From Paracoccus sp. IB05 (GTDB taxonomy: Bacteria > Pseudomonadota > Alphaproteobacteria > Rhodobacterales > Rhodobacteraceae), in assembly GCF_016405985.1 (NCBI RefSeq), contig NZ_JAEFCF010000049.1, forward strand, positions 1 to 40,820: 40,820 bases of DNA, given 5' to 3'. The notes below the pieces were generated by a model. The model was given only the letters and a program-made list of their open reading frames with translations. It was not told the DNA's origin and did not search any database. Numbering within the stretch: the stretch's first letter is position 1; every line of letters starts with the position of its first letter. A program made the translations under genes and the position numbers. This document shows positions 31,597-39,659 of this stretch, in pieces.

Positions 31597-34011
31597 TCAG
31601 CTGCGGGGTTTGGCGCGCAGGGTCGGCTCGGCCTCGCGCGGGTCTTCGGGCCAGGGATGTTTCGGATAGTGCCCGCGCATATCCTTCCTGACATCGGCGT
31701 AAGACGAGGCCCAGAAACCCGGCAGATCCAGCGTCACCTGCACCGGACGGCGCGCGGGCGACAGAAGCGTGATGCGCAAGGGCAGCCGGTTCTGGCCGAC
31801 CACCGGATGGCGGGTGACGCCGAACATTTCCTGCAAACGGACCTCGATTGCGGGGTGGTCGCCGTCATAATCGATCGGCACTTCGCGCCCCAGCGGCGTG
31901 GTGAAATGGGCGGGCGCAAGGCGGTTCACCTCTGCCATGTGGTCCCAGCCGATATGGGCTTTCAGGGGCTCGATCAGATCCAGGGCCTTCAGGTCGGACA
32001 GGCTGCGGGCGCGGGTCAGATGCGGCAGGAGCCAGTCTTCGGCGCTGGCCAGCAGCGCCTCGTCGCTGACCTCGGACCAGGTCTCGTCACGGGTCAGGCG
32101 GATACGGGCGCGCAGCCGCGCGGCGGCGGGCGACCAGAACAGCCCGTTTTCGCGCAGACCGTCCAGCGCCGCGCGGGCGTGCGCTGCGGCGGGTGCGTCA
32201 GGCCAGGGGCGCTCAGCCAGCACCAGCGCGCCAAAGCGTTCGCGTTTCAGCGCCTGGACGCGGTTTTCACGGCTGTTCCAGATCACCTCATCGGACCAGG
32301 TGATCGCCGCGCCATGGATCCCGCGCAGCTCTTCCTCGCTGATGGCCAGCCCAAGGCGCAGCGTGGCCTCGCGCAGATCGCCGTCGAGGTCGGTGGCGAT
32401 GATCAGCCGTTCTTTGGCCAGCGCAGTGCCGGTCCCGACCACCGCGCCCTTGCCATTGGCGAGAAGGTAGCGCGGCGCGTCGCCTTTGCGCCGGAGCCCG
32501 ATGCGGTCAGGCCAGGCCAGCGCCGCCCATTGCGCGACCGAAAGCCCGGGGCGCGCGCCCTCAGGCACCGCGCGCGCGAGGCGCTTGGCCTCCTGGCGGA
32601 TCCGTTCGATCACGGCGCGACTGGCGGTTTCGGGCGGGCGTTCAATGGCCTTGAGGCGCAGCATCAGATCCGGCCCGGCGCCGCGCATCGGGTCGCGCTC
32701 TTCCGCCAGCGCCGCGAGACGCGCGGCATCGGGCCCGGCGATCATCAGCATATGGCTGAGGCGGGGATGCAGCGGCAGACGTGAGAGCCGGCGCCCGTGA
32801 GCGGTGATCGAGCCTGCCCCGTCCAGCGCCCCCAATGTGGTCAGAAGATCGCGCGCCTCGCGCAGGGTCGCGGGATGCGGCGGCGTGAGGAAAGGCAGAT
32901 CGTCCGATCCCCATTCCGCCAGTTCGAGCGCAAGCGCGGTCAGATCGGCCGAGGCGATCTCGGGGGGCGGAAAGGCCAGGAGCCCGCCTTCCTCGCCTTT
33001 GGTCCAGAGCCGGTAACAGAGGCCCGCCGCGACACGGCCGGCGCGGCCCCGGCGTTGTTCGGCCTCGGCGCGGGTGACGCGTTCGGTCACCAGACGCGAC
33101 ATGCCCGAGGCCGGGTCGAAGCGCGCGCGGCGCGCGCGGCCACCATCGACCACCACACGGATGTCGGGCAAAGTCAGCGAGGTTTCCGCAATCGAGGTCG
33201 CCAGCACCACACGCCTGAGACCTTCGACCGGCGCAAGTGCTGCGCGCTGCGCCTGGAAATCCATTGCGCCAAACAGCGGGCGCAGCGCGATCCCGGGGAT
33301 GTCTTTCAACCGGGTCTCAACCCGCCGGATCTCGCCTTCACCGGGCAGGAAGGCCAGCAGGCCGCCTTCGGTGGTTTCCTCCAGCGCCTGGGCGATCAGC
33401 CCGGCCATGGCGGCATCAAACCGCATCGAGGCATCAACCGGACGGGGCAGCCAGCGGGTCTCGACAGGCCAGGCGCGGCCCTCTGCCGTGATCATCGGCG
33501 CATCACTCATCAGGGCCGCAACCGGGCCCGCATCAAGTGTCGCCGACATGACCAGCAGCGCCAGATCGGGGCGCAATGCCGCACGGACTTCCAGCGCCAG
33601 CGCAAGGCCGAAATCAGCATGGAGCGAGCGTTCGTGGAATTCATCAAAGATGATGCAGGAAATCCCCGGCAGTTCGGGATCGGACTGGATCATCCGGGTC
33701 AGAATGCCCTCGGTCACCACCTCGATCCGGGTCGCGCCCGAGACCTTCGCCTCGCCCCGGATGCGGTAGCCGACGGTTTCGCCGATCTTTTCGCCAAGGG
33801 TTTCCGCCATGCGCTCGGCACTGGCGCGGGCGGCGAGGCGGCGCGGTTCCAGCATCAGGATTTTTTGCTGAAACAGCCCTGATTTCAGCAGGTCGAGCGG
33901 CACAAGCGTGGTCTTGCCGGCCCCTGGCGGAGCCTGCAGAACGGCACGCCCCGCGCGGGCCAGCGCCGCGCGCAGGTCAGGCAGAATCTCGGTGACGGGC
34001 AGTTGTTCCAT
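31597..34011 (-). CDS. hrpB: ATP-dependent helicase HrpB
   Basis: 804 residues, the length of HrpB. DExH superfamily-2 motifs: APPGAGKTTLVPLDLL (I, GAGKTT at 30-35), LEPRRLAARA (Ia), VTEGILTRM, DEFHERSL (II, DEFH at 123-126), SATLD (III, 156-160), and EQRRGRAGRVAAGLCYRLW (VI). The C-terminal HrpB domain ends in GFWASSYADVRKDMRGHYPK and HPWPEDPREAEPT. HrpB-type helicases are common in proteobacteria but their substrates are poorly known. The start is an ATG with only a weak ribosome site. It follows the dmm genes on the same strand by about 105 bases but is probably not functionally linked. Confidence 0.95.
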   Translation of the reverse strand: MEQLPVTEILPDLRAALARAGRAVLQAPPGAGKTTLVPLDLLKSGLFQQKILMLEPRRLAARASAERMAETLGEKIGETVGYRIRGEAKVSGATRIEVVTEGILTRMIQSDPELPGISCIIFDEFHERSLHADFGLALALEVRAALRPDLALLVMSATLDAGPVAALMSDAPMITAEGRAWPVETRWLPRPVDASMRFDAAMAGLIAQALEETTEGGLLAFLPGEGEIRRVETRLKDIPGIALRPLFGAMDFQAQRAALAPVEGLRRVVLATSIAETSLTLPDIRVVVDGGRARRARFDPASGMSRLVTERVTRAEAEQRRGRAGRVAAGLCYRLWTKGEEGGLLAFPPPEIASADLTALALELAEWGSDDLPFLTPPHPATLREARDLLTTLGALDGAGSITAHGRRLSRLPLHPRLSHMLMIAGPDAARLAALAEERDPMRGAGPDLMLRLKAIERPPETASRAVIERIRQEAKRLARAVPEGARPGLSVAQWAALAWPDRIGLRRKGDAPRYLLANGKGAVVGTGTALAKERLIIATDLDGDLREATLRLGLAISEEELRGIHGAAITWSDEVIWNSRENRVQALKRERFGALVLAERPWPDAPAAAHARAALDGLRENGLFWSPAAARLRARIRLTRDETWSEVSDEALLASAEDWLLPHLTRARSLSDLKALDLIEPLKAHIGWDHMAEVNRLAPAHFTTPLGREVPIDYDGDHPAIEVRLQEMFGVTRHPVVGQNRLPLRITLLSPARRPVQVTLDLPGFWASSYADVRKDMRGHYPKHPWPEDPREAEPTLRAKPRS

Positions 34012-34080
34012 GCCTGCTATATGGCAAGCCCGGTGCGGATAAGCCAGCGCCGCCCGGGGGAGGGGCGGCGCCGGGTCATC

Positions 34081-34128
34081 TCAGTCTCCGGGTCAGTCTC
34101 CGGGTCAGTCTTCGGCTCAGTCTTCTGG
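34081..34128. repeat. 12-base tandem repeat across the dmmC stop codon
   Basis: Four units of period 12 begin at 34081, 34093, 34105 and 34117. The first two are identical (TCAGTCTCCGGG) and the next two vary (TCAGTCTTCGGC, TCAGTCTTCTGG). On the minus strand each unit repeats Asp-stop, so the true dmmC stop (34117-34119) is backed by three further in-frame stops. Confidence 0.9.
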
Positions 34129-35181
34129 CCACCAGCCGGGCGAGGTTGGCGCGCCATCATCATATTTCGCCAGATAGTCGAGGATCATCGGCTTGTTGCG
34201 GATGAAGCCCTTATAGGTCGCCAGCTCATCAGGCACGGTCTTGATCACCCGGTGGAAGCGACGCGCCCATTTCGGCTTGGTGACCAGATCATCCAGGCTG
34301 ATCAGGTAGCAGCGGATCGGGAAAACAATTGCATTCGAGCGCGGCAGCCGGATCAGCGTCTGCAATTCCACCCGCAGATGCTGGCGTTTGCCGATGGTCT
34401 CGGGCGTCATCGTGGTCTTTGACGGGCCCCATTTGTGGTAATTTTCGGGGCTGGTATCCAGCAGCGGATCGACCGTCATCGTCCAGTTGAACCGCCGCAC
34501 CGGCGCGCCATGCTGAAGCGCAAGCAGGAATTTCAGCGCCCGGTCAAAAATCCCCATCTCATGTGCCAGCGGCACCGGCGCATGCCATTCGTGGAAATTC
34601 ATCCCGATGTCGAAATCGAGGCTCCAGTCGGCCTGGCTGGTCACCATGCCGGCTTCGATCCAGAGATTGTCGTCGCGCTGATCCTGCAGCGTGAAATCGC
34701 CCTGGGCCTGGCGGGTGATATATTCAAACGGCCCCATCGGCAGGGTCGATTCGTCCAGGAAGGTGAACTTCTGGTCGATCCCCAGCGGACGGTTGATCCA
34801 GTGCCATTTGTTCCCGTCTTTCGTCAGCGAGAACCATTGCGGATAGTCTTCCGAGAATTTCTCCATGATCAGTTCAAGGAGATCCCAGCCCGCCAGGGTC
34901 ATATGTGGCAGCGACTGGCAGCGCAGCGGATCCTGTTCCAGCACCCGGGCGCGGTCACGCATTTCCGAGACGTAATGCTCGTCCACGTCGAAGCAATGTT
35001 CAAAGATCGAGCCGGGGCGACCTGAGACATGGGGCTCCATATTCACCGAATACATGTAGTCGTCTTCGGGGAAGGGGAAGGGGAAACGGTTCACCGCATG
35101 GGGCGTATTGCGATAGGTGTAATCGCCGAAAAAGCTCTCGTCGCGGAAGAACGGGTCTTTGAACGCATCATCAAGGCTCAT
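34117..35181 (-). CDS. dmmC: Haem-dependent oxidative N-demethylase alpha subunit (DUF3445), dimethylamine monooxygenase
   Basis: 354 residues matching DUF3445 proteins throughout: RFPFPFPEDDYMYSVNMEPH, LPHMTLAGWDLLELIMEKFS, WFSLTKDGNKWHWINRPLGI and NFHEWHAPVPLAHEMGIFDR, then RVELQTLIRLPRSNAIVFPI. In the haem-dependent oxidative N-demethylase of Pseudomonas this subunit carries haem in a PAS-like fold and is the site of amine oxidation. The neighbours (reductase, Cys-ribbon subunit, GcvT-like subunit) give the full gene set. It is preceded by AGGAGGATGCG and lies 10 bases after dmmB. The gene is named by the dmmDABC order; some papers use alpha for this subunit. Substrate (dimethylamine) is inferred from context, not shown. 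Confidence 0.9.
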   Translation of the reverse strand: MSLDDAFKDPFFRDESFFGDYTYRNTPHAVNRFPFPFPEDDYMYSVNMEPHVSGRPGSIFEHCFDVDEHYVSEMRDRARVLEQDPLRCQSLPHMTLAGWDLLELIMEKFSEDYPQWFSLTKDGNKWHWINRPLGIDQKFTFLDESTLPMGPFEYITRQAQGDFTLQDQRDDNLWIEAGMVTSQADWSLDFDIGMNFHEWHAPVPLAHEMGIFDRALKFLLALQHGAPVRRFNWTMTVDPLLDTSPENYHKWGPSKTTMTPETIGKRQHLRVELQTLIRLPRSNAIVFPIRCYLISLDDLVTKPKWARRFHRVIKTVPDELATYKGFIRNKPMILDYLAKYDDGAPTSPGWWPED

Positions 35182-35191
35182 CGCATCCTCC

Positions 35192-36154
35192 TCAGAGTTC
35201 GATCACCAGGCGCTCGCCTTTGAAACGCGAGACGCAGGGCATGATATGGGATTTCGCGGCTTTCTGTTCGTCAGAAAGCCAGTGATCATAATTCAGGATC
35301 TCGCCCTCGACGGCGTTGACCTTGCATTCGCATTGGCCACAGGCGCCGCCACGGCAGAGATAGGGGGCATCGACGCCGGCGGCTTCCAGCGCCTCGAGCA
35401 GTGACTGGGTCGGGCCGACATTGATGGTGATGTTTGACTTTGACAGCTCGACCTCAAACGCCTCGCCCACCGGGGGTGCCAGGAATTCTTCGGAATGGAG
35501 CGCGCCATTCGGCCAGCCCATCTTTTCAGCGGTCGAAAGCACCCAGCCGATCATCCCCTTGGGGCCGCAGACATAGAGATGCGTGCCAAGGGGCTGCGTT
35601 TTCAACAGGGTCGCGAGGTCGATCGCCTGTTTTTCCAGGTCGTAATAGGGATGAACCCGATCGCCATGACGGGCGGAGAGCTCTTTCATATAGGCGCCCA
35701 GCTCGCGGTCACGCATGGCGTAATGCAGCTCGAACTTATGGCCAAGCGCATCAAGCTGCGCCATCTGCGCGATGAAGGGGGTGATGCCGATACCGCCTGC
35801 GATCAGCAGATGTTTCTTCGCGCGCAGATCCAGCCCGAAGAGGTTCACCGGCTGCGAGATCACCATCTTCATGCCAGGCTTCACGCCAGAATGCATGAAC
35901 AAAGATCCGCCGCGCCCGGTCTCGTCGCGGCGCACGGAAATCTCATAGCCCGAGGTATCCGACGGGTCCGACATCAGCGAATAGGCGTTCAGACGGCGGG
36001 TGCCATTGTCATCCATCTCGACGACGGTATGGGCGCCGCCGGAAAAGCCCGGCATCAGCCCGCCATCTTCGCGCACGAAACGGAAGCGTTTGATCAGGCT
36101 GTTGACCTCGACCACTTCGGTCACGATCACGGGCAATCTGGTCGAGCCGCTCAT
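35192..36154 (-). CDS. dmmB: Dimethylamine monooxygenase reductase (phthalate dioxygenase reductase type)
   Basis: 320 residues. Flavin domain: RLNAYSLMSDPSDTSGYEIS (54-73, FMN binding). Nucleotide domain: LLIAGGIGITPFIAQM (116-131) and VCGPKGMIGWV. A C-terminal plant-type 2Fe-2S ferredoxin has C267, C272, C275 and C307 (LCRGGACGQCECKV...MPCVSR). It passes electrons from NAD(P)H to the haem subunit. The ATG at 36154 overlaps the dmmA stop in ATGA and the stop is 10 bases before dmmC. This domain order (FMN, NAD, 2Fe-2S) is that of phthalate dioxygenase reductase and VanB. Confidence 0.94.
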   Translation of the reverse strand: MSGSTRLPVIVTEVVEVNSLIKRFRFVREDGGLMPGFSGGAHTVVEMDDNGTRRLNAYSLMSDPSDTSGYEISVRRDETGRGGSLFMHSGVKPGMKMVISQPVNLFGLDLRAKKHLLIAGGIGITPFIAQMAQLDALGHKFELHYAMRDRELGAYMKELSARHGDRVHPYYDLEKQAIDLATLLKTQPLGTHLYVCGPKGMIGWVLSTAEKMGWPNGALHSEEFLAPPVGEAFEVELSKSNITINVGPTQSLLEALEAAGVDAPYLCRGGACGQCECKVNAVEGEILNYDHWLSDEQKAAKSHIMPCVSRFKGERLVIEL

Positions 36155-36759
36155 TTGAAACGCTCCTCGGAGGCGGGCACTTCGCCGGGGTCTTCGGCGT
36201 CGATACAGACGCCCTGGAAGGCAGCGAGGCGGCGCGAATAATGGTCGCGCACGAAGAGGTTAAGCCCGCAATGCGAACAGACAAACGGGTCAAGCGTCAC
36301 GTTTTCGGTGATGCCCTTGCAATGGACGCATTGCACGCGCCGCGCGAGCGAGCCGCGCTGCTCGGTCTGGAGCGCATCATGCGGCAGGCCGGCGGCGATC
36401 GCGTCGCGCTGGACCTGGCCGATCAGCCCCTCGGTGCCGGCGGCGTAAAGCTGCAGGCCCATATGCGCGTCGCCCAGCACCTTGCGGATGCGCTGCGAGG
36501 CCGAGGCATAGCTGGGCGCGGCGTGGAAGACCTGTGCCCCAAGCCCCGCGACCATCGTGGTCAGATCGGTGCCATTGGTGCCGGGAATATAGACAATATG
36601 GGTCGTGGATTTCAGATCCGGCGCGGCAGTCAGAAGCGCGGCCACAGCCTCGCCCCCTTCGCCATCGGCCACAATGAAATGCGAGGACCCCTGCCGTGGA
36701 ACAAGGCGGCCATAGAGCGGCCGGGATCTCATGATGTCATCTGCTTGCGTTTGCGACAT
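36151..36759 (-). CDS. dmmA: Dimethylamine monooxygenase small subunit DmmA-like, with zinc-ribbon-like cysteines
   Basis: 202 residues from the ATG at 36759 (MSQTQADDIMRSRPLYGRLV); an ATG at 36732 is an alternative and both have weak ribosome sites. The N-terminal part has an alpha/beta look (AVAALLTAAPDLKSTTHIVY, GLGAQVFHAAPSY). The C-terminal part has two CxxC pairs, VQCVHCKG (C144, C147) and FVCSHCG (C161, C164), a likely metal ribbon, then LNLFVRDHYSRRLAAFQGVC. It is always found with the haem and reductase subunits in the dmm cluster as I know it. It probably mediates electron transfer or assembly; the exact role is unknown to me. Confidence 0.85.
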   Translation of the reverse strand: MSQTQADDIMRSRPLYGRLVPRQGSSHFIVADGEGGEAVAALLTAAPDLKSTTHIVYIPGTNGTDLTTMVAGLGAQVFHAAPSYASASQRIRKVLGDAHMGLQLYAAGTEGLIGQVQRDAIAAGLPHDALQTEQRGSLARRVQCVHCKGITENVTLDPFVCSHCGLNLFVRDHYSRRLAAFQGVCIDAEDPGEVPASEERFK

Positions 36760-36870
36760 TCTTCTTCTTTCGCTCTGGCATGATGCACCCGCGAGGGCTG
36801 GCGCATCGGCTTCATGTCTCTTCCTCACCCCAAAGCCTCTGGCGGGCCTTCCTCCCTGGAGAGTGATGAA

Positions 36871-36902
36871 CCTCCCCGCCACAAAGATGTATGGCGGGGA
36901 GG
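36871..36902 (-). promoter_or_regulatory. Hairpin between dmmD and dmmA
   Basis: CCTCCCCGCC (36871-36880) and GGCGGGGAGG (36893-36902) form a perfect 10-bp stem with a 12-base loop, about 40 bases after the dmmD stop. On the minus strand it is followed by TTCATC, not a T-run. It may partly terminate or process the dmmD message before dmmABC. Confidence 0.7.
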
Positions 36903-36924
36903 GGAACAGACAGGGCTGAACCTG

Positions 36925-36956
36925 ATCAGCCTTTGACGGTATCAGCCTTTGACGGT
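36925..36956. repeat. 16-base tandem duplication at the dmmD stop
   Basis: ATCAGCCTTTGACGGT occurs twice in direct succession (36925-36940 and 36941-36956). It repeats the last codons of dmmD (T-V-K-G-stop on the minus strand), with the stop in the second copy as read on the plus strand. The duplicate lies just past the stop. Confidence 0.9.
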
Positions 36957-38081
36957 GCGGCGCTTTTTCTCGACATCGTAGAACGGCATCGAATGGCTGG
37001 TCGCCGCGATCTCGCCATGGGTCGCGCAGTTCACCACAAGTTTGGTGTCGTTATTGGCATATTCAACCGGCAGTCGCGCAATTGCGATGGTCCAGTTGTT
37101 CAGCGGCGAATGCATCGCCTGGGTCACGACACCCACTTTCTTGCCGTCTTTCATGACCGGCGCGCCATTGCCCGGGACATTGTTGCCCTCAAGCTTCAGG
37201 CCCCAGATCTTGAAGCGCTCTTTGCCCTTCAGGCGGTAATGCTCTTCCGCACCGCGGAAGCCGATCTTGCCCGGCGAGACGGTGAAATCGAGGCCAAGCT
37301 CCCACAGCGTGTCGCCGCCCGGCTCGTTGTCGAAGGGGTTATTCTCCGACGTGTCGAACGGGTAGAACAGCAGGTAGCTTTCGACCCGCAGCATATCGAG
37401 CGTGGTGAAGCGGCAGGGCATGATGCCCATGTCAGCGCCTTCTTCGAGGATGCGGTCCCAGACCATGCCGGCATCCTGACCGCGCACGAAGATCTCATAG
37501 CCGCGCTCGCCGGTATAGCCGGTGCGCGAGATCATGACGGGCTTGCCGAAAAGCGAGGTCTGCATATGGCTGAAATAGTTCAGGTCACGGATGCCGGGCA
37601 CGTGCTTTTGCAGGTAATCAACCGCCAGCGGGCCCTGCAGCGACAGGTCATGCAGGTTGTCGTCGAAGCGGATATCGACATCGCGGCCGGTGGTGTACAT
37701 GGCCAGCTGCTCATGGCCGTTGCCGGTGCCATGGACGACCATGAAATTGTTCGGCCCGGTGCGGTAGATCACGCAGTCATCGACGAATTTGCCGCCATCG
37801 GACAGCATGGTCGCGTAGGACGAGCGGCCCGGCATGATCTTTTCGACGTTGCGCGTGGTGGCGCGTTCGATCACGTGGCTGGCGGCCGGTCCGTTCAGAT
37901 AGACCTTTTTCAGGCCCGAGACGTCCATCAGGCCGGCTTTGGTGCGGATGGCCATATATTCGGCATCTGCGTCACCGACCTTGTAGGACCAGGCCGTGCC
38001 CATCCCGCTCCAGTCTTCCATATCCGAGCCGAGCGCGCGGTGGCGATCACCGAGTGCAGAGAATCTCCAGGAATTGGTCAT
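36942..38081 (-). CDS. dmmD: GcvT-like tetrahydrofolate-binding protein of the dimethylamine cluster
   Basis: 379 residues of the aminomethyltransferase (GcvT) fold: YMAIRTKAGLMDVSGLKKVY, LNGPAASHVIERATTRNVEK, SSYATMLSDGGKFVDDCVIY, LSLQGPLAVDYLQKHV, SRTGYTGERGYEIFV (folate-site Glu in this motif) and the C-terminal barrel LKLEGNNVPGNGAP. In the Pseudomonas N-demethylase a GcvT-like delta subunit binds tetrahydrofolate, which fits capture of released formaldehyde as methylene-THF. The start has GGAGG just upstream. It is the first gene of the dmm block and is separated from dmmA by 182 bases and a hairpin. Confidence 0.9.
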   Translation of the reverse strand: MTNSWRFSALGDRHRALGSDMEDWSGMGTAWSYKVGDADAEYMAIRTKAGLMDVSGLKKVYLNGPAASHVIERATTRNVEKIMPGRSSYATMLSDGGKFVDDCVIYRTGPNNFMVVHGTGNGHEQLAMYTTGRDVDIRFDDNLHDLSLQGPLAVDYLQKHVPGIRDLNYFSHMQTSLFGKPVMISRTGYTGERGYEIFVRGQDAGMVWDRILEEGADMGIMPCRFTTLDMLRVESYLLFYPFDTSENNPFDNEPGGDTLWELGLDFTVSPGKIGFRGAEEHYRLKGKERFKIWGLKLEGNNVPGNGAPVMKDGKKVGVVTQAMHSPLNNWTIAIARLPVEYANNDTKLVVNCATHGEIAATSHSMPFYDVEKKRRTVKG

Positions 38082-38146
38082 GATTCCTCCCGTCGTTTTC
38101 TTAATGAATGCTGCGACTCATTCTGGAAGGTCGGGATCGGAAAAGC

Positions 38147-38158
38147 AACATTCATGTT
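38147..38158. promoter_or_regulatory. Palindrome upstream of dmmD
   Basis: AACATTCATGTT is a 12-base dyad (5-bp arms, TC centre) about 65 bases upstream of dmmD, in an AT-rich patch (38141-38175). It could be an operator. No clear promoter hexamers are seen around it. Confidence 0.35.
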
Positions 38159-38266
38159 AAAAAAGGTTTCCTGACAGAGAACATTTTCCTGGCCCTCATT
38201 CTGTCTCCGGGCGCGGCGCGCGGAACTGCCCGATCCTTGTGCGATCCCTGGATGCGACATGGCAAA

Positions 38267-38291
38267 GCCGGCGGGAGGATCTCCCGCCGGC
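38267..38291 (-). terminator. Terminator after the Amt-like gene
   Basis: GCCGGCGGGAG (38267-38277), loop GAT, CTCCCGCCGGC (38281-38291): a perfect 11-bp stem. On the minus strand it is followed by TTTGCC, a short T-run, 28 bases after the transporter stop. Confidence 0.8.
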
Positions 38292-38318
38292 TTGCAGTCA
38301 GGGACGCGAAGGCCCGGC

Positions 38319-39659
38319 TTATTTGCCGTTGTCGAGCCCCCAGCGAAGCTTGTCGAGCCCTTCGGCCTGGTCCTCTTCGGGCACACGCAGCCCAGTGGTC
38401 GCCTTGAGCACCACCGACAGGATGAGCCCGGTGATGATGCCGGCGCCAAGGCAAAGCGCAAAGCCCGCAAGCTGCATCAACAGGCTGATATGGCCATGCT
38501 GATAGGCAAAGGGCCCTTCGGTCACGCCCCAATACCCGCCGCGCGGCGTGCCGGCCTTGAAGAGGCCAATCATCACAAGGCCGTAGAAGCCGCAGCCGAT
38601 GAAGAGGGGGAACAGCTTGTGCTCGTCGATCTGACGTTTCGAGGTGAAATCATAGACCAGCCAGCAGGTCAGCGGGGCGCCAAGTGCCACGAAGAACATC
38701 TGCCAGGGCAGCCAGACGTCAAATCCGGGCGCCCCCGCGACATAGCCGCCGAGCGGTCCGAACAGGAGGTAGATATAGTTCTTCGTCTTATACGAGATCG
38801 CCGCGCCGGTGATGGCGCCGCCGGCCCAGGCCAGCGCATAGTTGTTGAGGGCAATCCCCAGCGAGGTATCGGCCATGGTGACCGAAATCGCGCGGGCTTC
38901 AGGGTCGACAAAGAACAGGCAGGAGAGAATCACCATCGGCAGGCCCGAGAAGATGGTGATGATGCCGGTGGCCGCGAGGCCGATCGACGGTGCCTGATAG
39001 GAGGGCACTTTGGGATGGGGCGCGAACATGCCGGGGCGTTTGCCGAGCTGCGGCACCAGCACCATCGCGATCCCCGTCGGGAAGATATAGACGAAGCCGA
39101 TCCCGAAGAAGTCATGGAAGCCGGCATTGGTCAGCGGCCCGACCGAGCCCCAGACCGCCCAGCTCAGGATCGAGGATACGACCGTTGCCACCACGCAGGT
39201 GATGTAAAAGGCCGAGGCCTTCATCCGTTCAGACACCGCGAAATGCAGCAGCACGTTCACGATCCCCGCAAAGGTGGCGAGGAAGAAGATGAAGATCTGG
39301 AATGTGTTCAGCCCGGGGAAGACCGCCGGATCGACATTTTGCGCATGCGCATTCGACAGCGCACCGAAGAACCACCAGTCCTTCAGCGAATCCATCATCG
39401 TGGCGCCGCCCATGATGTAATATTGCCCGGCCCAGAAGCCGAAGCCGACCGCGAAATAGGTCGCGAATCCAATAAAAAACCCCACCATTTTCTCGATGGT
39501 GGAGTTGTAGAGATTGGCACTTCGCGTTGTGCCGGCGTCGATCATCAACAGCCCGGCGACAACCATCAGGGCCCCCACCGTGCCAGACGCATAGACGAGG
39601 TTCTGGACTAGCTGGCTGAGGGTTACCTGTTCCGCGAAGAACGTGGCAGTTTCTTCCAT
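38319..39659 (-). CDS. amt: Ammonium transporter-like protein (Amt family) without the twin histidines
   Basis: 446 residues from the ATG at 39659, with AGGGAG seven bases upstream. About eleven membrane segments. The C-terminal TTGLRVPEEDQAEGLDKLRW matches the Amt regulatory tail (GLRVPEEQEREGLD in E. coli AmtB), so the family is clear. Aligned by eye to E. coli AmtB, the segment DFFGIGFVYIFPTG (183-196) lines up with DFAGGTVVHINAAI, keeping the conserved Asp but placing Tyr191 at pore His168; the region PLFIGCGFYGLVMIGLF puts Phe353 at His318. It is in the methylamine cluster with dmm and mgs genes, so it may carry methylated amines or ammonium, or act in sensing. No glnK is adjacent. Confidence 0.85.
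   Translation of the reverse strand: MEETATFFAEQVTLSQLVQNLVYASGTVGALMVVAGLLMIDAGTTRSANLYNSTIEKMVGFFIGFATYFAVGFGFWAGQYYIMGGATMMDSLKDWWFFGALSNAHAQNVDPAVFPGLNTFQIFIFFLATFAGIVNVLLHFAVSERMKASAFYITCVVATVVSSILSWAVWGSVGPLTNAGFHDFFGIGFVYIFPTGIAMVLVPQLGKRPGMFAPHPKVPSYQAPSIGLAATGIITIFSGLPMVILSCLFFVDPEARAISVTMADTSLGIALNNYALAWAGGAITGAAISYKTKNYIYLLFGPLGGYVAGAPGFDVWLPWQMFFVALGAPLTCWLVYDFTSKRQIDEHKLFPLFIGCGFYGLVMIGLFKAGTPRGGYWGVTEGPFAYQHGHISLLMQLAGFALCLGAGIITGLILSVVLKATTGLRVPEEDQAEGLDKLRWGLDNGK

Noticed and set aside
30439-32784. A 781-residue plus-strand frame opposite the MFS and hrpB genes
   Set aside because: Same cause: antisense of two well-supported genes, with a low-complexity basic product and no domain.
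34081-34128. Short regular repeats considered as a CRISPR array
   Set aside because: The unit is 12 bases with no spacers, so it is a simple tandem repeat. No CRISPR array or cas gene is visible in the window.
39516-39535. TTGGCAC followed by TTGTG, looking like a sigma-54 promoter
   Set aside because: It is inside the transporter coding region, the spacing to the -12 GC is off, and there is no gene start downstream on that strand.
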